A stretch of 64,000 bases of DNA from JBMOKU01 sp049324315 (lineage in GTDB: Bacteria; Bacillota; Clostridia; Peptostreptococcales; Thermotaleaceae): contig JBMOKU010000018.1 of NCBI GenBank assembly GCA_049324315.1, positions 51,694 through 115,693 of the forward strand. The letters run 5' to 3'. This document shows positions 52,978 through 62,432 of this stretch, one piece after another. The notes under the pieces were generated by a model that did not search any database, was not told where the DNA came from, and saw only the letters and a list, made by a program, of their open reading frames with translations. A program made the position numbers and the translations under genes. Position 1 is the stretch's first letter. Each line of letters starts with the position of its first letter.

Positions 52978-53006
52978 TTTATACTACAAAATATTTCCAA
53001 AGTCAA
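52978..53006 (-). promoter_or_regulatory. Promoter of dprA
   Basis: TTGACT (53006-53001), a 17-base spacer, and TATAAA (52983-52978). This is a good sigma-A promoter. The transcript would have a leader of about 210 bases that includes the comM remnant. Confidence 0.75.
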
Positions 53007-53009
53007 AAT

Positions 53010-53028
53010 TTATTAAATATTTTAATAA
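53010..53028. repeat. 8-bp inverted repeat next to the dprA -35
   Basis: TTATTAAA and TTTAATAA flank a 3-base centre, 3 bases upstream of the -35 hexamer. It may be an operator or an AT-rich UP-element. AT-only palindromes arise easily by chance in such DNA. Confidence 0.4.
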
Positions 53029-53176
53029 TTACACGTTTGATGTAATACATTAAATAATTAAGGCAATTAGGTATTTTCAAGCACCCTAGCTATCGGAAAA
53101 AGAAAAATAATATAGATGTTTTTCGTATAATATACGATTCAAGTGATGCTATTATTTTAAAATATCCAAATTAAAA

Positions 53177-53193
53177 GCTACCCGTAAGGTAGC
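53177..53193 (-). terminator. Terminator downstream of the PLP-enzyme gene
   Basis: Stem GCTACC / GGTAGC with a 5-base loop, followed on the minus strand by TTTTAATTT. It lies about 150 bases past the stop of the gene at 53344 and upstream of the dprA promoter. Confidence 0.75.
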
Positions 53194-53343
53194 CTCGATA
53201 AACCCGTATTTTATTAAGATTACAGCAGGGGTTTTCATCATATTTTATGTTTGTGTGACATTAACAGCTGCTTTTAAAATATGGAGCGTTCTTTCTTTTG
53301 GGACGAACGTGGGCACATTTCATGTCTAGTTTCATTAATCTAT

Positions 53344-54636
53344 CTATAATACAATACAGTTTTGGTCAAGCATCGTCTGTAACGCTTTTAGTACACCATA
53401 CTTAGCATGTTCGTAGGTAAGTCCTCCTTGAAAATAGACTACATAAGGTTCTTTGATAGGTGCATCAGCACTTAGTTCGATAGAAGACCCCTGCACAAAC
53501 GCTCCAGCTGCCATGATAACAGGACAGTCATATCCAGGCATATTCCATGGCTCTGGCCGCACAAATGAATCTACCGGGGCAGCAGCTTGAATCCCCCGGC
53601 AAAAGGCTATAACGCTTTCTTTTGTCCCTAACTGGATAGATTGAATAATATCGCTCCTCTGGTCATTACATTTGGGCGATACAGGATAACCTAATTTTTC
53701 GAACAACTTTCCGCAGAAAGCTCCACCTTTAACCGCTTGCCCTACCACATGCGGTGCAAGAAATAGCCCTTGGAACATATTCCTTGTCATTCCAAAAGTA
53801 AGTCCGCACTCTTTGCCTATTCCCGGTGAAGTCAATCTATAGGATATCAATTTCACCAATTCTTCTTTACCTACGATATACCCTCCGGTAAGTGCCAGAC
53901 CGCCACCGGGATTTTTTATTAAAGAACCGGCCATGATATCAGCCCCTACATCTGTAGGTTCTTTGGCCTCTAAAAACTCTCCATAGCAGTTATCTACCAT
54001 AATGATAGTTTGTGGATTCACCCTTTTGACCGTATCTACAATCGTCTTAATATCCTCAATGGTCATCGCTTTTCTCCAGCTGTAACCGGTAGAACGCTGG
54101 ATAAATACCATCTTCGTTGTCTCTGTGATTGCCTCAGCCAATGCCTTTAAATTCACATCTCCACTTTCCAATAAATCAATCTGCTTATATGTAATACCAA
54201 ATTCCATCAGGGAGCCGTTGTTATTTCCTCTGATGCCGATCACTTCTTCCAATGTGTCATAAGGCTTTCCTGTAGCAGATATTAATTGATCGCCAGGTCG
54301 AAGGATCCCGGTCAAGCATAATGTAAGAGCATGAGTTCCTGATACGATAATCGGCCTCACAATGGCGTCTTCAGTAGAAAATAGTTTCGCAAATACACGT
54401 TCTATAGCTTCCCTTCCCATATCATTATAGCCATAGCCTGTATTCCAATTAAAATGAATATCACTTACTCTACACTCCTGAAAAACTTTAAGTACCTTAT
54501 ATTGATTGTATTCCACAATCTCATCTATTGTGTGAAAAACTTCTTTCATTTCTTTTTCTGTAGCTTCTCCCAGCTCAAAAACAGCTTCACTGATCCCCAT
54601 ATTCTCTTTCAAAAATTTTTTGGTTTCCTGCAGCAT
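53344..54636 (-). CDS. Methionine gamma-lyase-like PLP enzyme ('aluminium resistance' family)
   Basis: A 430-aa fold-type-I PLP enzyme of the Alum_res family (YnbB in Bacillus). Features include RPIIVSGTHALTLCL for cofactor phosphate binding, MVDNCYGEF for the PLP-contacting Asp, and the probable Schiff-base Lys in AGSLIKNPGGG. Substrate is not established; 'aluminium resistance' comes from early genetics, so a C-S lyase or related role is only inferred. ATG at 54636 is preferred (GGTGA 5 bases before). It follows hfq with a terminator between them, so expression is partly readthrough or from an unseen promoter. Confidence 0.9.
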   Translation of the reverse strand: MLQETKKFLKENMGISEAVFELGEATEKEMKEVFHTIDEIVEYNQYKVLKVFQECRVSDIHFNWNTGYGYNDMGREAIERVFAKLFSTEDAIVRPIIVSGTHALTLCLTGILRPGDQLISATGKPYDTLEEVIGIRGNNNGSLMEFGITYKQIDLLESGDVNLKALAEAITETTKMVFIQRSTGYSWRKAMTIEDIKTIVDTVKRVNPQTIIMVDNCYGEFLEAKEPTDVGADIMAGSLIKNPGGGLALTGGYIVGKEELVKLISYRLTSPGIGKECGLTFGMTRNMFQGLFLAPHVVGQAVKGGAFCGKLFEKLGYPVSPKCNDQRSDIIQSIQLGTKESVIAFCRGIQAAAPVDSFVRPEPWNMPGYDCPVIMAAGAFVQGSSIELSADAPIKEPYVVYFQGGLTYEHAKYGVLKALQTMLDQNCIVL

Positions 54637-54704
54637 TATATTCACCATCCTTTACAATTCCATAGTATTGTAACATATTTTGTCTTTTCGTAAAACATAA
54701 AAAA

Positions 54705-54727
54705 GTGACATGAACTGATCATGCCAC
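54705..54727 (-). terminator. Terminator after hfq
   Basis: A 9-bp stem (GTGGCATGA / TCATGTCAC with one G-U pair, 5-base loop) is followed by TTTTTTATG on the minus strand, 16 bases past the hfq stop. It ends the miaB-to-hfq operon. Confidence 0.88.
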
Positions 54728-54742
54728 CTTCTGAGTGAATAC

Positions 54743-54991
54743 CTATTCTTCATCTGTTCTTTTATTGTTAGCTGAGTTAAAATTTATGGATTTCAATGGT
54801 GATATCGTTGATACTGCATGCTTATAGATAAGATGCTGTTTGCCTTCACTTTCCAATACAATAGTATAGCTGTCAAAACCTTTTACCAATCCCTTGAGTT
54901 GGAAACCGTTGACCAGATATATGGTAATAGGAATATGTTCCTTTCTTACCTGATTTAAAAAGATGTCCTGCAAATTAATAACATTTTTCAT
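54743..54991 (-). CDS. hfq: RNA chaperone Hfq
   Basis: Hfq (82 aa) binds small RNAs. Sm1 (NLQDIFLNQVRKEHIPITIYLVNGFQLKG) and Sm2 (LIYKHAVSTI, with the YKHA motif) are complete. The short polar tail is typical of Firmicutes. ATG at 54991 lies 8 bases after AGGGG; the open frame extends 11 codons upstream without family similarity. It follows miaA, as in most bacteria. Confidence 0.97.
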   Translation of the reverse strand: MKNVINLQDIFLNQVRKEHIPITIYLVNGFQLKGLVKGFDSYTIVLESEGKQHLIYKHAVSTISPLKSINFNSANNKRTDEE

Positions 54992-55037
54992 CCTCAATAC
55001 CCCTCTCTTCAAATAAATTCCCAAACAAATAGTTATT

Positions 55038-55979
55038 CTATAACTTTCTAAATTTTCCTTTAACTTCTTCCATTATAACATTGATTACCCCTTCATGGGA
55101 TGAATAATCACCAATATTTATCCATTTTAAATCGTCATATCTTTTAAACCATGTGATTTGTCTTTTGGCATAATGTCTTGTATCTCTTTTTAGCGTATAG
55201 ACTGCTTCTTCATAAGTATATTCCCCTTTTATATACTTAATAATCTCTTTGTACCCCAGACCTTTCATGGATATATCCTTTTCATCCAATCCCATGGCAG
55301 TCAAATGTCTTACTTCCTCAACCAAGCCCTTTTCCATCAGTATATCTACTCGACGATTAATTCGATCATAAAGATCATCCCTGTCTCGAATCAAACCGAA
55401 GAAAAGGTAATCAAAGTCAGGCCTTTTTTGAGGTTCCTGACTGAAATCCTTTATCTTTTCACCACTTTCGTAAAATACCTCCAGTGCGCGAATTACCCGT
55501 TTAACATTATTAGGATGGATCCGATCAGCTGACGCTTGATCAACTTCTTTCAGTTTGTTATGCAGATATTCATTGCCAAATTCCTTTGCTTCTTGTTCTA
55601 GCTGCTTTCTTAAATCCCAATTAGATACCGTACTGGTAAAATCCACATCGTAGATAATTGAATTGACATACAATCCTGTGCCCCCGACAACCATAGGAAG
55701 TTTACCTCTTTGATGGATATCGTTAATATATTCAAAGGCCAGTTTTTGATATTGTGCTGCAGAAAATGATGTCCTAGGATCTATTTCATCAACTAAATAA
55801 TGAGGCACCCCTTGCATTTCTTCTTTGCTGGGCTTGGCACTTCCAATATCCATGTATTTATATATTTGCATAGAATCTGAGGAGACAATCTCACAATCCA
55901 GTCGTTTTGCAATTTCAATGGATATCTCTGTTTTGCCTACCGCAGTGGGACCCACAATAATTAAAAGAGGTTTTTTCAT
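55038..55979 (-). CDS. miaA: tRNA dimethylallyltransferase
   Basis: MiaA (313 aa) attaches dimethylallyl to A37 of UNN-reading tRNAs, the substrate MiaB then thiomethylates. P-loop GPTAVGKTE at residues 10-18, SSDSMQIYKYMDIGSAKP, VVGGTGLYV and RDTRHYAKRQITWFKR are present. ATG at 55979 (AAAGGTG 7 bases upstream) starts at the conserved N-terminus; a 26-codon upstream extension overlaps mutL and is rejected. Confidence 0.97.
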   Translation of the reverse strand: MKKPLLIIVGPTAVGKTEISIEIAKRLDCEIVSSDSMQIYKYMDIGSAKPSKEEMQGVPHYLVDEIDPRTSFSAAQYQKLAFEYINDIHQRGKLPMVVGGTGLYVNSIIYDVDFTSTVSNWDLRKQLEQEAKEFGNEYLHNKLKEVDQASADRIHPNNVKRVIRALEVFYESGEKIKDFSQEPQKRPDFDYLFFGLIRDRDDLYDRINRRVDILMEKGLVEEVRHLTAMGLDEKDISMKGLGYKEIIKYIKGEYTYEEAVYTLKRDTRHYAKRQITWFKRYDDLKWINIGDYSSHEGVINVIMEEVKGKFRKL

Positions 55980-55992
55980 TCCATCCCACCTT

Positions 55993-57870
55993 TCATATTC
56001 TTTTAAATTTCTTTTCGATCTCATACTTTGAAGTAGATACAATGATGGGCCTTCCATGGGGGCAAGTATAAGGGTTCTCCAATTGTGTTAACTGCTTAAA
56101 CAACTCCCTGATTTCTAGTATATCTAATGATTGTTTTGCTTTCACTGCTTCTTTACAAGCCATCATAATAATTCTTTCAACCTTTGAACGATTCACATCG
56201 TCATGCAAGGAATCGATGACCTCCATAAAAAAGCTTTTTGCTTCCGGTTCACCAAATATCAAAGGTACGCCTCGCAGCAGCATGGAACGATTGCCGAAAT
56301 CCTCTACTTCAAATCCAAGTTTATAAAAGAGCGAAAGATTATTCTTTACAGTCTCGTATTCATCATGGGATAGTTCTACAACGATGGGTACCAATAACTG
56401 CTGTGACAAATGTTCTTCTGCTATATAACGCTTCATGAGCCATTCATATAGTATTCTTTCATGGGCTGCATGTTGATCAATCAAATACATTGTTTCATGA
56501 TCCTCAGCGATAATATAGGTATTGAATAATTGTCCAATCACATGAAGTTCCAGCAAAAAAGTATGTTTGTTATCGTTATAATCCCTATCTTTCTGTTCTT
56601 TTTCAGACGCTTGTACAGACATTTCCGTAGGTTGCTGACTCGTTATATATACTTCCTGTTTTTCCAGTATCGGTTCTTTTTCAACAGGTGTACTCGGATA
56701 CTTTACAACAGTTTTATGATCTGTCATCTGCTTTTGCTGGTATACAGTTTCCTCTTCCGGTATAATAACAGACTTTAACTCCTCTTTTGGTAAGTCCACG
56801 ACGAAAATTTTCTCTTGTACACCTTGATCTATATTCCTATTTCGTTTAACAGGTTCTAATGTGGTCTGTGCAACCAGCCGTTCCTGTTCTAAACGACTTT
56901 TTATCGTATGAATAACTAATTCTCGAATGATATTTTCATTTTCAAACTTGATTTCTAATTTTGTTGGATGTATATTGACATCCAAATAATCTGATGGAAT
57001 ATCAAAATAAAGGAAACAAACAGGATGTTTATGGATGGGCAGCAATGTTTTATAGGCTTCATCGATGGCTTCATGGATAACTCGACTTTTAACATATCTT
57101 CCATTAACAAATACAGCCTGCTGCTGTCTGGTGCCTCTATAAATAGATGGCTTACATATAAAGGCATTCAATTCAATATTCTCCATTTTTCCCTGTGCAT
57201 GATAAATATTCTTTGCAATTTCTTTTCCGTATATACTTGCAATACTGTGAGCCACGTCGCCTTTTCCTGATGTAACGAAAACAATGCTATCATTGCTAAT
57301 ATATTTGAAGGCCACATCGGGATGAGACATAGCCAGTTTGTTCATCAAGTCACTAATATAACTGGTTTCCGTTGAAGTTGATTTCATAAATTGCAGCCGT
57401 GCTGGTGTATTAAAGAACAGATTTTTGACAATAACCGTAGTCCCTTGCGGTGCCCCTACCTCTTTTCTTTCCAAAACGATTCCGCCTTGAAGTTCGAGCA
57501 AAATACCGTTCACGGCCTCTGCTGTTTTTGTGATCAATTCCACTTGCCCTACGGAGCCAATACTTGCCAATGCCTCTCCACGAAATCCTAAAGAGACAAT
57601 TCCATAAAGATCCTCTGCTTTCCGTATCTTACTGGTGGCATGCCTTTCAAAGGCCAATTCCACATCGGAGCTGTGAATACCGGAACCATTGTCCGTCACA
57701 CGGATATAGGTTTTGCCACCATCTTTTATTTCTACGACAACGGAAGACGCCTTAGCGTCAATCGCATTTTCAACTAATTCTTTTACAACGGACGCTGGTT
57801 TATCTACTACTTCACCTGCAGCAATCTTATTTGACGTTAATATATCTAACTTGTGTATCCTATTTTGCAT
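55993..57870 (-). CDS. mutL: DNA mismatch repair protein MutL
   Basis: MutL (625 aa). The GHKL ATPase domain has KELVENAIDA, VTDNGSGI, RHATSKI and GFRGEALASI. A variable Glu/Lys-rich linker spans about 340-435. The C-terminal endonuclease domain contains DQHAAHERILYE, ACKEAVKAKQ and CPHGRP, so this MutL probably nicks DNA itself, consistent with no mutH. ATG at 57870, 5 bases after the mutS stop, uses the GCAGGTGA site within mutS. Confidence 0.97.
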   Translation of the reverse strand: MQNRIHKLDILTSNKIAAGEVVDKPASVVKELVENAIDAKASSVVVEIKDGGKTYIRVTDNGSGIHSSDVELAFERHATSKIRKAEDLYGIVSLGFRGEALASIGSVGQVELITKTAEAVNGILLELQGGIVLERKEVGAPQGTTVIVKNLFFNTPARLQFMKSTSTETSYISDLMNKLAMSHPDVAFKYISNDSIVFVTSGKGDVAHSIASIYGKEIAKNIYHAQGKMENIELNAFICKPSIYRGTRQQQAVFVNGRYVKSRVIHEAIDEAYKTLLPIHKHPVCFLYFDIPSDYLDVNIHPTKLEIKFENENIIRELVIHTIKSRLEQERLVAQTTLEPVKRNRNIDQGVQEKIFVVDLPKEELKSVIIPEEETVYQQKQMTDHKTVVKYPSTPVEKEPILEKQEVYITSQQPTEMSVQASEKEQKDRDYNDNKHTFLLELHVIGQLFNTYIIAEDHETMYLIDQHAAHERILYEWLMKRYIAEEHLSQQLLVPIVVELSHDEYETVKNNLSLFYKLGFEVEDFGNRSMLLRGVPLIFGEPEAKSFFMEVIDSLHDDVNRSKVERIIMMACKEAVKAKQSLDILEIRELFKQLTQLENPYTCPHGRPIIVSTSKYEIEKKFKRI

Positions 57871-57875
57871 CGCTT

Positions 57876-60506
57876 TCACCTGCAATCCTTAGCCATTTTA
57901 ACAAATTTATACAGCTGATTCATTGCTTCCATAGGTGTCAAATTCATAATATCTATATCGGTCAACGCATCAATAATATGTTGATAATTATAGTGAAAAA
58001 TATCTATTTGCTCTTCGGTTATTGCCTTCTCATCCTTTCGATCCTGGACTGCTGCAACTGGAGTTTTGTTGATATCATGCTCTTCAAGCTGGTGCAGTAT
58101 CTGTTTTGCCCTCTGGATCACCTTCTCCTCTACGCCAGCCAATCGAGCCACCTGAATACCATAACTCTGATCAGCACCGCCTCTGATGATTTTTCTTAAG
58201 AAGATAATATCATCACCTTTTTCTTTCACCGAGATGCAATAATTTTTTACGCCTTCAATAATACCTTCTAATTCTGTCAGTTCATGATAATGGGTGGCAA
58301 ACAGAGTTCTGGCTCCAAGAATATTTTTATGACTAATGTGCTCCACGACTGCCCATGCAATACTTAATCCATCGTAGGTGCTTGTCCCCCGGCCAATCTC
58401 ATCCAGTATAATCAAACTTTTTTCAGTGGCATTATTCAGTATATTCGCCAATTCACTCATTTCCAGCATAAATGTACTCTGTCCCTGTGCCAGATCATCG
58501 GAGGCTCCAACTCTGGTAAATATCCGATCAACAATACCAATCTCAGCCTCATCTGCAGGTACGAAACATCCGATTTGAGCCAGTAATACGATAAGGGCTA
58601 CTTGGCGCATGTATGTTGACTTACCGGCCATATTAGGACCCGTGATAATCGCGAAGCGATTGTCATCACAATCTAAATACGTATCATTCGGTATAAACAG
58701 ATCCTTTTGCATGCTTCTTTCTACGACGGGGTGTCTTCCATTCAGAATTTTAATAACATGATTATTATGTACGACAGGTTTCTGATAACTGTATCGACTA
58801 CTCACTTCACTAAAAGACAGCAAAGCGTCAAGGCCGGCAATAGCTGATGCAGTACTCTGGATTCGCTTTATATGAAGACTGATTTCCTCTCTGATACGGA
58901 TAAACAGGTTATATTCCAATTCAACAATTCTGTCCTCAGCCCCTAGTATTTTGGATTCCATTTCTTTTAATTCCGGTGTAATGAAGCGCTCCGCATTGGC
59001 AAGGGTTTGCTTTCGTATAAAGTAATCGGGGACCAGGTTCAAATTAGATTTCGTTACTTCAATAAAATATCCAAAAACTTTATTGAAGCCTACTTTAAGA
59101 GATTTTATGCCCGTAGCCTGTTTCTCTTTATTCTCCAAATTTGCAATCCAAGCTTTTCCGTTTATGGTTATATCTCGAAGTTCCCGTAATTCCTCACTAA
59201 ATGTACTTTTAATGATATTTCCTTCCTTTATAGAAACAGGTGGTTCATCGACAATAGCAGATTCGATGGTTTCTTCAATATCACTTAAAGTGTCTATTTG
59301 CTGTAACAGTTCTTTATATGCTTTACTGTTCAATGCATTCAGTGTTTCTCTTATGATTGGAATTGTGTGTATACTTGTCTTCAAGGCAATTAGATCCCTG
59401 GCATTAGCATTTCCGTATGCAACACGTCCGGCCAGCCTTTCCAAATCATAAACCTGTCTTAACAACTCTTTGAGTTCCTCACGGGCAATGATATCTTCTT
59501 TTAATTCTCCAACAGCATCTAGCCGCATTTGAATCGCCTCTACATTTGTCAGGGGCTCTTCAATCCACTTTTTAATCATTCTGGCACCCATGGCCGTCTG
59601 TGTTTTGTCAATTCCCCAGAGAAGAGACCCTTTTCTGTTTTTATCCCGCATGGTTTCCGTCAGTTCAAGATTTCTTCTGGTTGCTTTATCAATTACCATA
59701 TATTCCTGGGTATTGTAATAAACGACACGATTGATATGTGACAAGGAATTTTTCTGTGTTTGTTGTAAATACTCCAGTAATGCTCCCGTAGTCGATATAC
59801 AGAAATCTTTATCTTCAAGATCAAAGCCTGTAAGATTTAGAACATGAAAATGCTTTTTTAATTTCTTCTCCGCAAAATCCTTCTTAAAGGCCCAACTATC
59901 AAACTCGTTGACAAAGGCTTTTGTAACCATATGAATTTTATGAAGAAGTTTTTCAGCCTTTATCATATCCTGATGTATGATGATTTCCTTAGGCTGAACT
60001 TTCGCAATTTCATCTATCAGAGCACTGACAGCATCTTTGCTTTTTATCTGGGTTGTCCGCAATTCACCCGTAGAAATATCAGCAAACGCTAAACCCACTT
60101 CATCCTCAAAGCAAGATACCGCCATAATATAGTTGTTTTCCCGTTCTTGAAGCATGTGAGGATCAATGACCGTTCCCGGCGTAATAATACGGACGACGTC
60201 TCTTTTTACGATGCCCTTGGCTTGAGATGGATCTTCCACTTGTTCTCCAATGGCTACCTTATATCCACGATCAATCAACTTGGCAATATAACCCTCAATA
60301 GAATGATGAGGGACGCCACACATAGGAGCTCTTTCCTCCAGACCGCAATCCCTCCCGGTCAATGTAATCTCAAGCTCCTTCGATGCAGTTATTGCATCCT
60401 CAAAGAACATTTCATAAAAATCGCCTAATCGAAAGAGAAGGATACAATCCTTGTACTGTTCCTTTAATTCCATATATTGCCTCATCATAGGTGTTAGATT
60501 TTCCAT
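57876..60506 (-). CDS. mutS: DNA mismatch recognition protein MutS
   Basis: MutS (876 aa) binds mismatches and recruits MutL. Domain I has the mismatch-contacting Phe in GDFYEMFFEDA. The C-terminal ABC ATPase has Walker A TGPNMAGKSTYMRQ, Walker B IILDEIGRGTSTYDG and the FATHYHELTELE switch. The C-terminal tail (about 800-876) has the tetramer/beta-clamp region. ATG at 60506 follows AGGGGG. Confidence 0.98.
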   Translation of the reverse strand: MENLTPMMRQYMELKEQYKDCILLFRLGDFYEMFFEDAITASKELEITLTGRDCGLEERAPMCGVPHHSIEGYIAKLIDRGYKVAIGEQVEDPSQAKGIVKRDVVRIITPGTVIDPHMLQERENNYIMAVSCFEDEVGLAFADISTGELRTTQIKSKDAVSALIDEIAKVQPKEIIIHQDMIKAEKLLHKIHMVTKAFVNEFDSWAFKKDFAEKKLKKHFHVLNLTGFDLEDKDFCISTTGALLEYLQQTQKNSLSHINRVVYYNTQEYMVIDKATRRNLELTETMRDKNRKGSLLWGIDKTQTAMGARMIKKWIEEPLTNVEAIQMRLDAVGELKEDIIAREELKELLRQVYDLERLAGRVAYGNANARDLIALKTSIHTIPIIRETLNALNSKAYKELLQQIDTLSDIEETIESAIVDEPPVSIKEGNIIKSTFSEELRELRDITINGKAWIANLENKEKQATGIKSLKVGFNKVFGYFIEVTKSNLNLVPDYFIRKQTLANAERFITPELKEMESKILGAEDRIVELEYNLFIRIREEISLHIKRIQSTASAIAGLDALLSFSEVSSRYSYQKPVVHNNHVIKILNGRHPVVERSMQKDLFIPNDTYLDCDDNRFAIITGPNMAGKSTYMRQVALIVLLAQIGCFVPADEAEIGIVDRIFTRVGASDDLAQGQSTFMLEMSELANILNNATEKSLIILDEIGRGTSTYDGLSIAWAVVEHISHKNILGARTLFATHYHELTELEGIIEGVKNYCISVKEKGDDIIFLRKIIRGGADQSYGIQVARLAGVEEKVIQRAKQILHQLEEHDINKTPVAAVQDRKDEKAITEEQIDIFHYNYQHIIDALTDIDIMNLTPMEAMNQLYKFVKMAKDCR

Positions 60507-60558
60507 TTCTTATTTTCCCCCTAGGTTTCTAGCTATCATAAGTATAACATAAATATGA

Positions 60559-60579
60559 AAACCAGGATAAACCTGGTTT
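60559..60579 (-). other. Hairpin between miaB and mutS
   Basis: A perfect 8-bp stem AAACCAGG / CCTGGTTT with a 5-base loop lies 6 bases past the miaB stop. The following TCATATTTATG is only weakly U-rich, so this may be a partial terminator or a processing site that sets the miaB:mutS ratio. Confidence 0.5.
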
Positions 60580-60585
60580 ATAATT

Positions 60586-62022
60586 TCAATTATTATCCAT
60601 CACCATGCCTTTTAAACTAAAGGTTTTGGATTCTATAATTTTTACGTTCACAGATTTCCCGATTAGTCCCTTAGGCCCGCTAAAATTGACTAATTTGTGT
60701 GTCTTCGTCCTTCCCATGAGCATGCTTTCGTCTGTCTTACTTTCTCCTTCTACCAGCACTTCAAAAACTTGATCCTTCAACAGCAAGTTCTTCTCTAAGC
60801 TAATCTCATTCAATGTATCAACAAGCTGATTAAACCGTCTATGTTTTACATCATCAGGGACTTGTTCCTTTAGTTCTGCTGCCGGTGTACCCTCACGAAT
60901 AGAGTAAAGGAATGTAAAGGCAGAATCATATCCTACTTTACGAACCAGATCCAGTGTTTCTTCAAAATCTTCCTCCGTCTCGCCGGGAAAGCCTACGATA
61001 ATGTCTGTTGTAATGGCGATATTCGGTATTTCCTTTTTTAAACGACCGACAATATCCAAGTATTGTTCTTTCGTATAGTGACGATTCATAGCCTTTAGAA
61101 TGCTGCTGCTTCCTGCTTGCACAGGAAGGTGAATATGTTCACATACCTTGTCGCAGTCCCGCATGGCTTCAATAAGTCTATGGGATAAATCTTTAGGATG
61201 TGAGGTCATAAATCGTATTCTCTCTAAACCGTCAATTTCATTAATCCGATATAGTAATCCGGCAAAATCAATCGCTTCATCCAAGGTCTTTCCATAGGAA
61301 TTAACATTTTGCCCTAATAAAGTAACTTCCTTTGTTCCATTTGATACCAATTGCTGAACTTCGCTTACGATATCTTCAGGATTTCTGCTTCGTTCTCTTC
61401 CTCGGGTATAAGGAACAATACAATATGTACAGAAGTTGTTGCATCCAAACATGATATTCACAAAAGCTTTTAAACCGTATTTTCTTATGGATGGTATACC
61501 TTCAATGATTTCCCCTTCTTCCTCCCATACTTCAACGATCATGTTATTGGACTGCCTGCAATTCGCCAGCAGCTGAGGAAAATTGTGAAGGTTATGGGTT
61601 CCAAATACAAGGTCCACATGGGAATATTTACGTTTGATTTGTTCTACCACATGGGGCTGCTGCATCATGCAGCCACAAACAACAATCATCATATCGGGAT
61701 TTTTCTTCTTTAATGGCTTTAACTGTCCCAGATTGCCATATACCTTTAACTCCGCATTTTCTCTGACGCAGCATGTATTATATATAATTAAATTGGCCTC
61801 ATTCACTTCAGTGGTTTCCGTATATCCCATCTTATCCAACATTCCGGCTAATTTTTCCGAATCATGTTCATTCATTTGACAGCCATAGGTTACGATCATA
61901 TATTTTTTTCTCAAGCCCTTTTCGGCCAAATATTCATCACTGATCTGTCTCATCTCATTGATATAAACCTGCTGCTTTAACAGATCTTCAGCGGAGACCT
62001 TTACTTCTTTTCTTTTGCTCAA
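60586..62022 (-). CDS. miaB: tRNA-2-methylthio-N6-dimethylallyladenosine synthase
   Basis: MiaB (478 aa) is a radical-SAM methylthiotransferase. The N-terminal MTTase domain carries Cys48, Cys84 and Cys118 for the auxiliary cluster. The radical SAM motif is FGCNNFCTYCIVPYTRGRE. A C-terminal TRAM domain follows. The start is TTG at 62022 behind AAGGAGG. It pairs functionally with miaA in the same operon. Confidence 0.97.
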   Translation of the reverse strand: MSKRKEVKVSAEDLLKQQVYINEMRQISDEYLAEKGLRKKYMIVTYGCQMNEHDSEKLAGMLDKMGYTETTEVNEANLIIYNTCCVRENAELKVYGNLGQLKPLKKKNPDMMIVVCGCMMQQPHVVEQIKRKYSHVDLVFGTHNLHNFPQLLANCRQSNNMIVEVWEEEGEIIEGIPSIRKYGLKAFVNIMFGCNNFCTYCIVPYTRGRERSRNPEDIVSEVQQLVSNGTKEVTLLGQNVNSYGKTLDEAIDFAGLLYRINEIDGLERIRFMTSHPKDLSHRLIEAMRDCDKVCEHIHLPVQAGSSSILKAMNRHYTKEQYLDIVGRLKKEIPNIAITTDIIVGFPGETEEDFEETLDLVRKVGYDSAFTFLYSIREGTPAAELKEQVPDDVKHRRFNQLVDTLNEISLEKNLLLKDQVFEVLVEGESKTDESMLMGRTKTHKLVNFSGPKGLIGKSVNVKIIESKTFSLKGMVMDNN

Positions 62023-62090
62023 ATCTATTTCCTCCTTAAAGTTCTACTTCTTAACATTATTTTTCCATAATACAGACATTATTATATCAA

Positions 62091-62099
62091 ATATTTGTA
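62091..62099 (-). promoter_or_regulatory. Extended -10 promoter for miaB-mutS-mutL-miaA-hfq
   Basis: TGATATAAT on the minus strand is a perfect -10 with the TG extension, about 70 bases before miaB and just after the SASP terminator. A -35 is weak (CTTACA at 19 bases). Confidence 0.65.
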
Positions 62100-62147
62100 T
62101 TTTCGTGTAAGGAAATAGTAAGCATATTTTTATCTTTAAAAACAAAA

Positions 62148-62167
62148 AACCGTATTTTCATACGGTT
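62148..62167 (-). terminator. Terminator of the SASP gene
   Basis: A perfect 8-bp stem AACCGTAT / ATACGGTT with a 4-base loop, followed on the minus strand by TTTTGTTTTT. It begins 18 bases past the spore-protein stop. Confidence 0.92.
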
Positions 62168-62184
62168 AAGGACAAACAAGCCTT

Positions 62185-62373
62185 TTAAAATTGCTTTGGC
62201 TTATAATTTTTAGAGAGTTCCTTTTCAGCAGTTTCTACCATTTTTCTCACCATATGTCCGCCAACATAGCCAGCATAGGTAAAATTCTCTAATCCAAGTT
62301 CCTTCGCCATTTCTTCTTTAAAAGAATTAAGGGCAATTCGGGCTTCAGGTACGATGCTTCTATTCTTTGACAT
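62185..62373 (-). CDS. Alpha/beta-type small acid-soluble spore protein
   Basis: A 62-aa SASP that coats DNA in spores. Family landmarks: PEARIALNSFKEEMAKELGLENF, which includes the GPR protease recognition region, and AGYVGGHMVRKMVETAE in the second helix. ATG at 62373 is favoured because GAGGTGAG lies 6 bases before; an ATG two codons earlier abuts that site. Shows that the host lineage makes endospores. A CATAAAA at 62414-62420 could be part of a forespore sigma-G promoter, but its -35 spacing is off. Confidence 0.92.
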   Translation of the reverse strand: MSKNRSIVPEARIALNSFKEEMAKELGLENFTYAGYVGGHMVRKMVETAEKELSKNYKPKQF

Positions 62374-62432
62374 ATTCATCTCACCTCATCATTATTATTT
62401 GAGGAAAAACGAATTTTATGAGTTAAATTGTT

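Larger units (their letters stand above)
52759..53343 (-). other. Degraded intergenic region upstream of dprA
   Basis: A 585-base gap with no intact gene. In transcription order it holds a small hairpin (CGTTC / GAACG, 53287-53309), a terminator (53177-53193), a palindrome CGTATA-A-TATACG (53124-53136), an inverted repeat (53010-53028), the dprA promoter (52978-53006), an imperfect 15-base direct repeat (52871-52885 and 52916-52930) and the comM remnant (52776-52844). The AT-rich composition fits gene decay. Confidence 0.65.

Noticed and set aside
53124..53136. CGTATA-A-TATACG as a LexA/SOS box
   Set aside because: It does not match the Firmicutes LexA consensus GAAC-N4-GTTC.
53194..53343. 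Riboswitch or T-box upstream of dprA
   Set aside because: There are small stems, but no T-box motif, and a terminator plus a separate promoter lie between this stretch and dprA.
55980..56057. 26-codon N-terminal extension of miaA into mutL
   Set aside because: The family N-terminus and ribosome site place the start at 55979.
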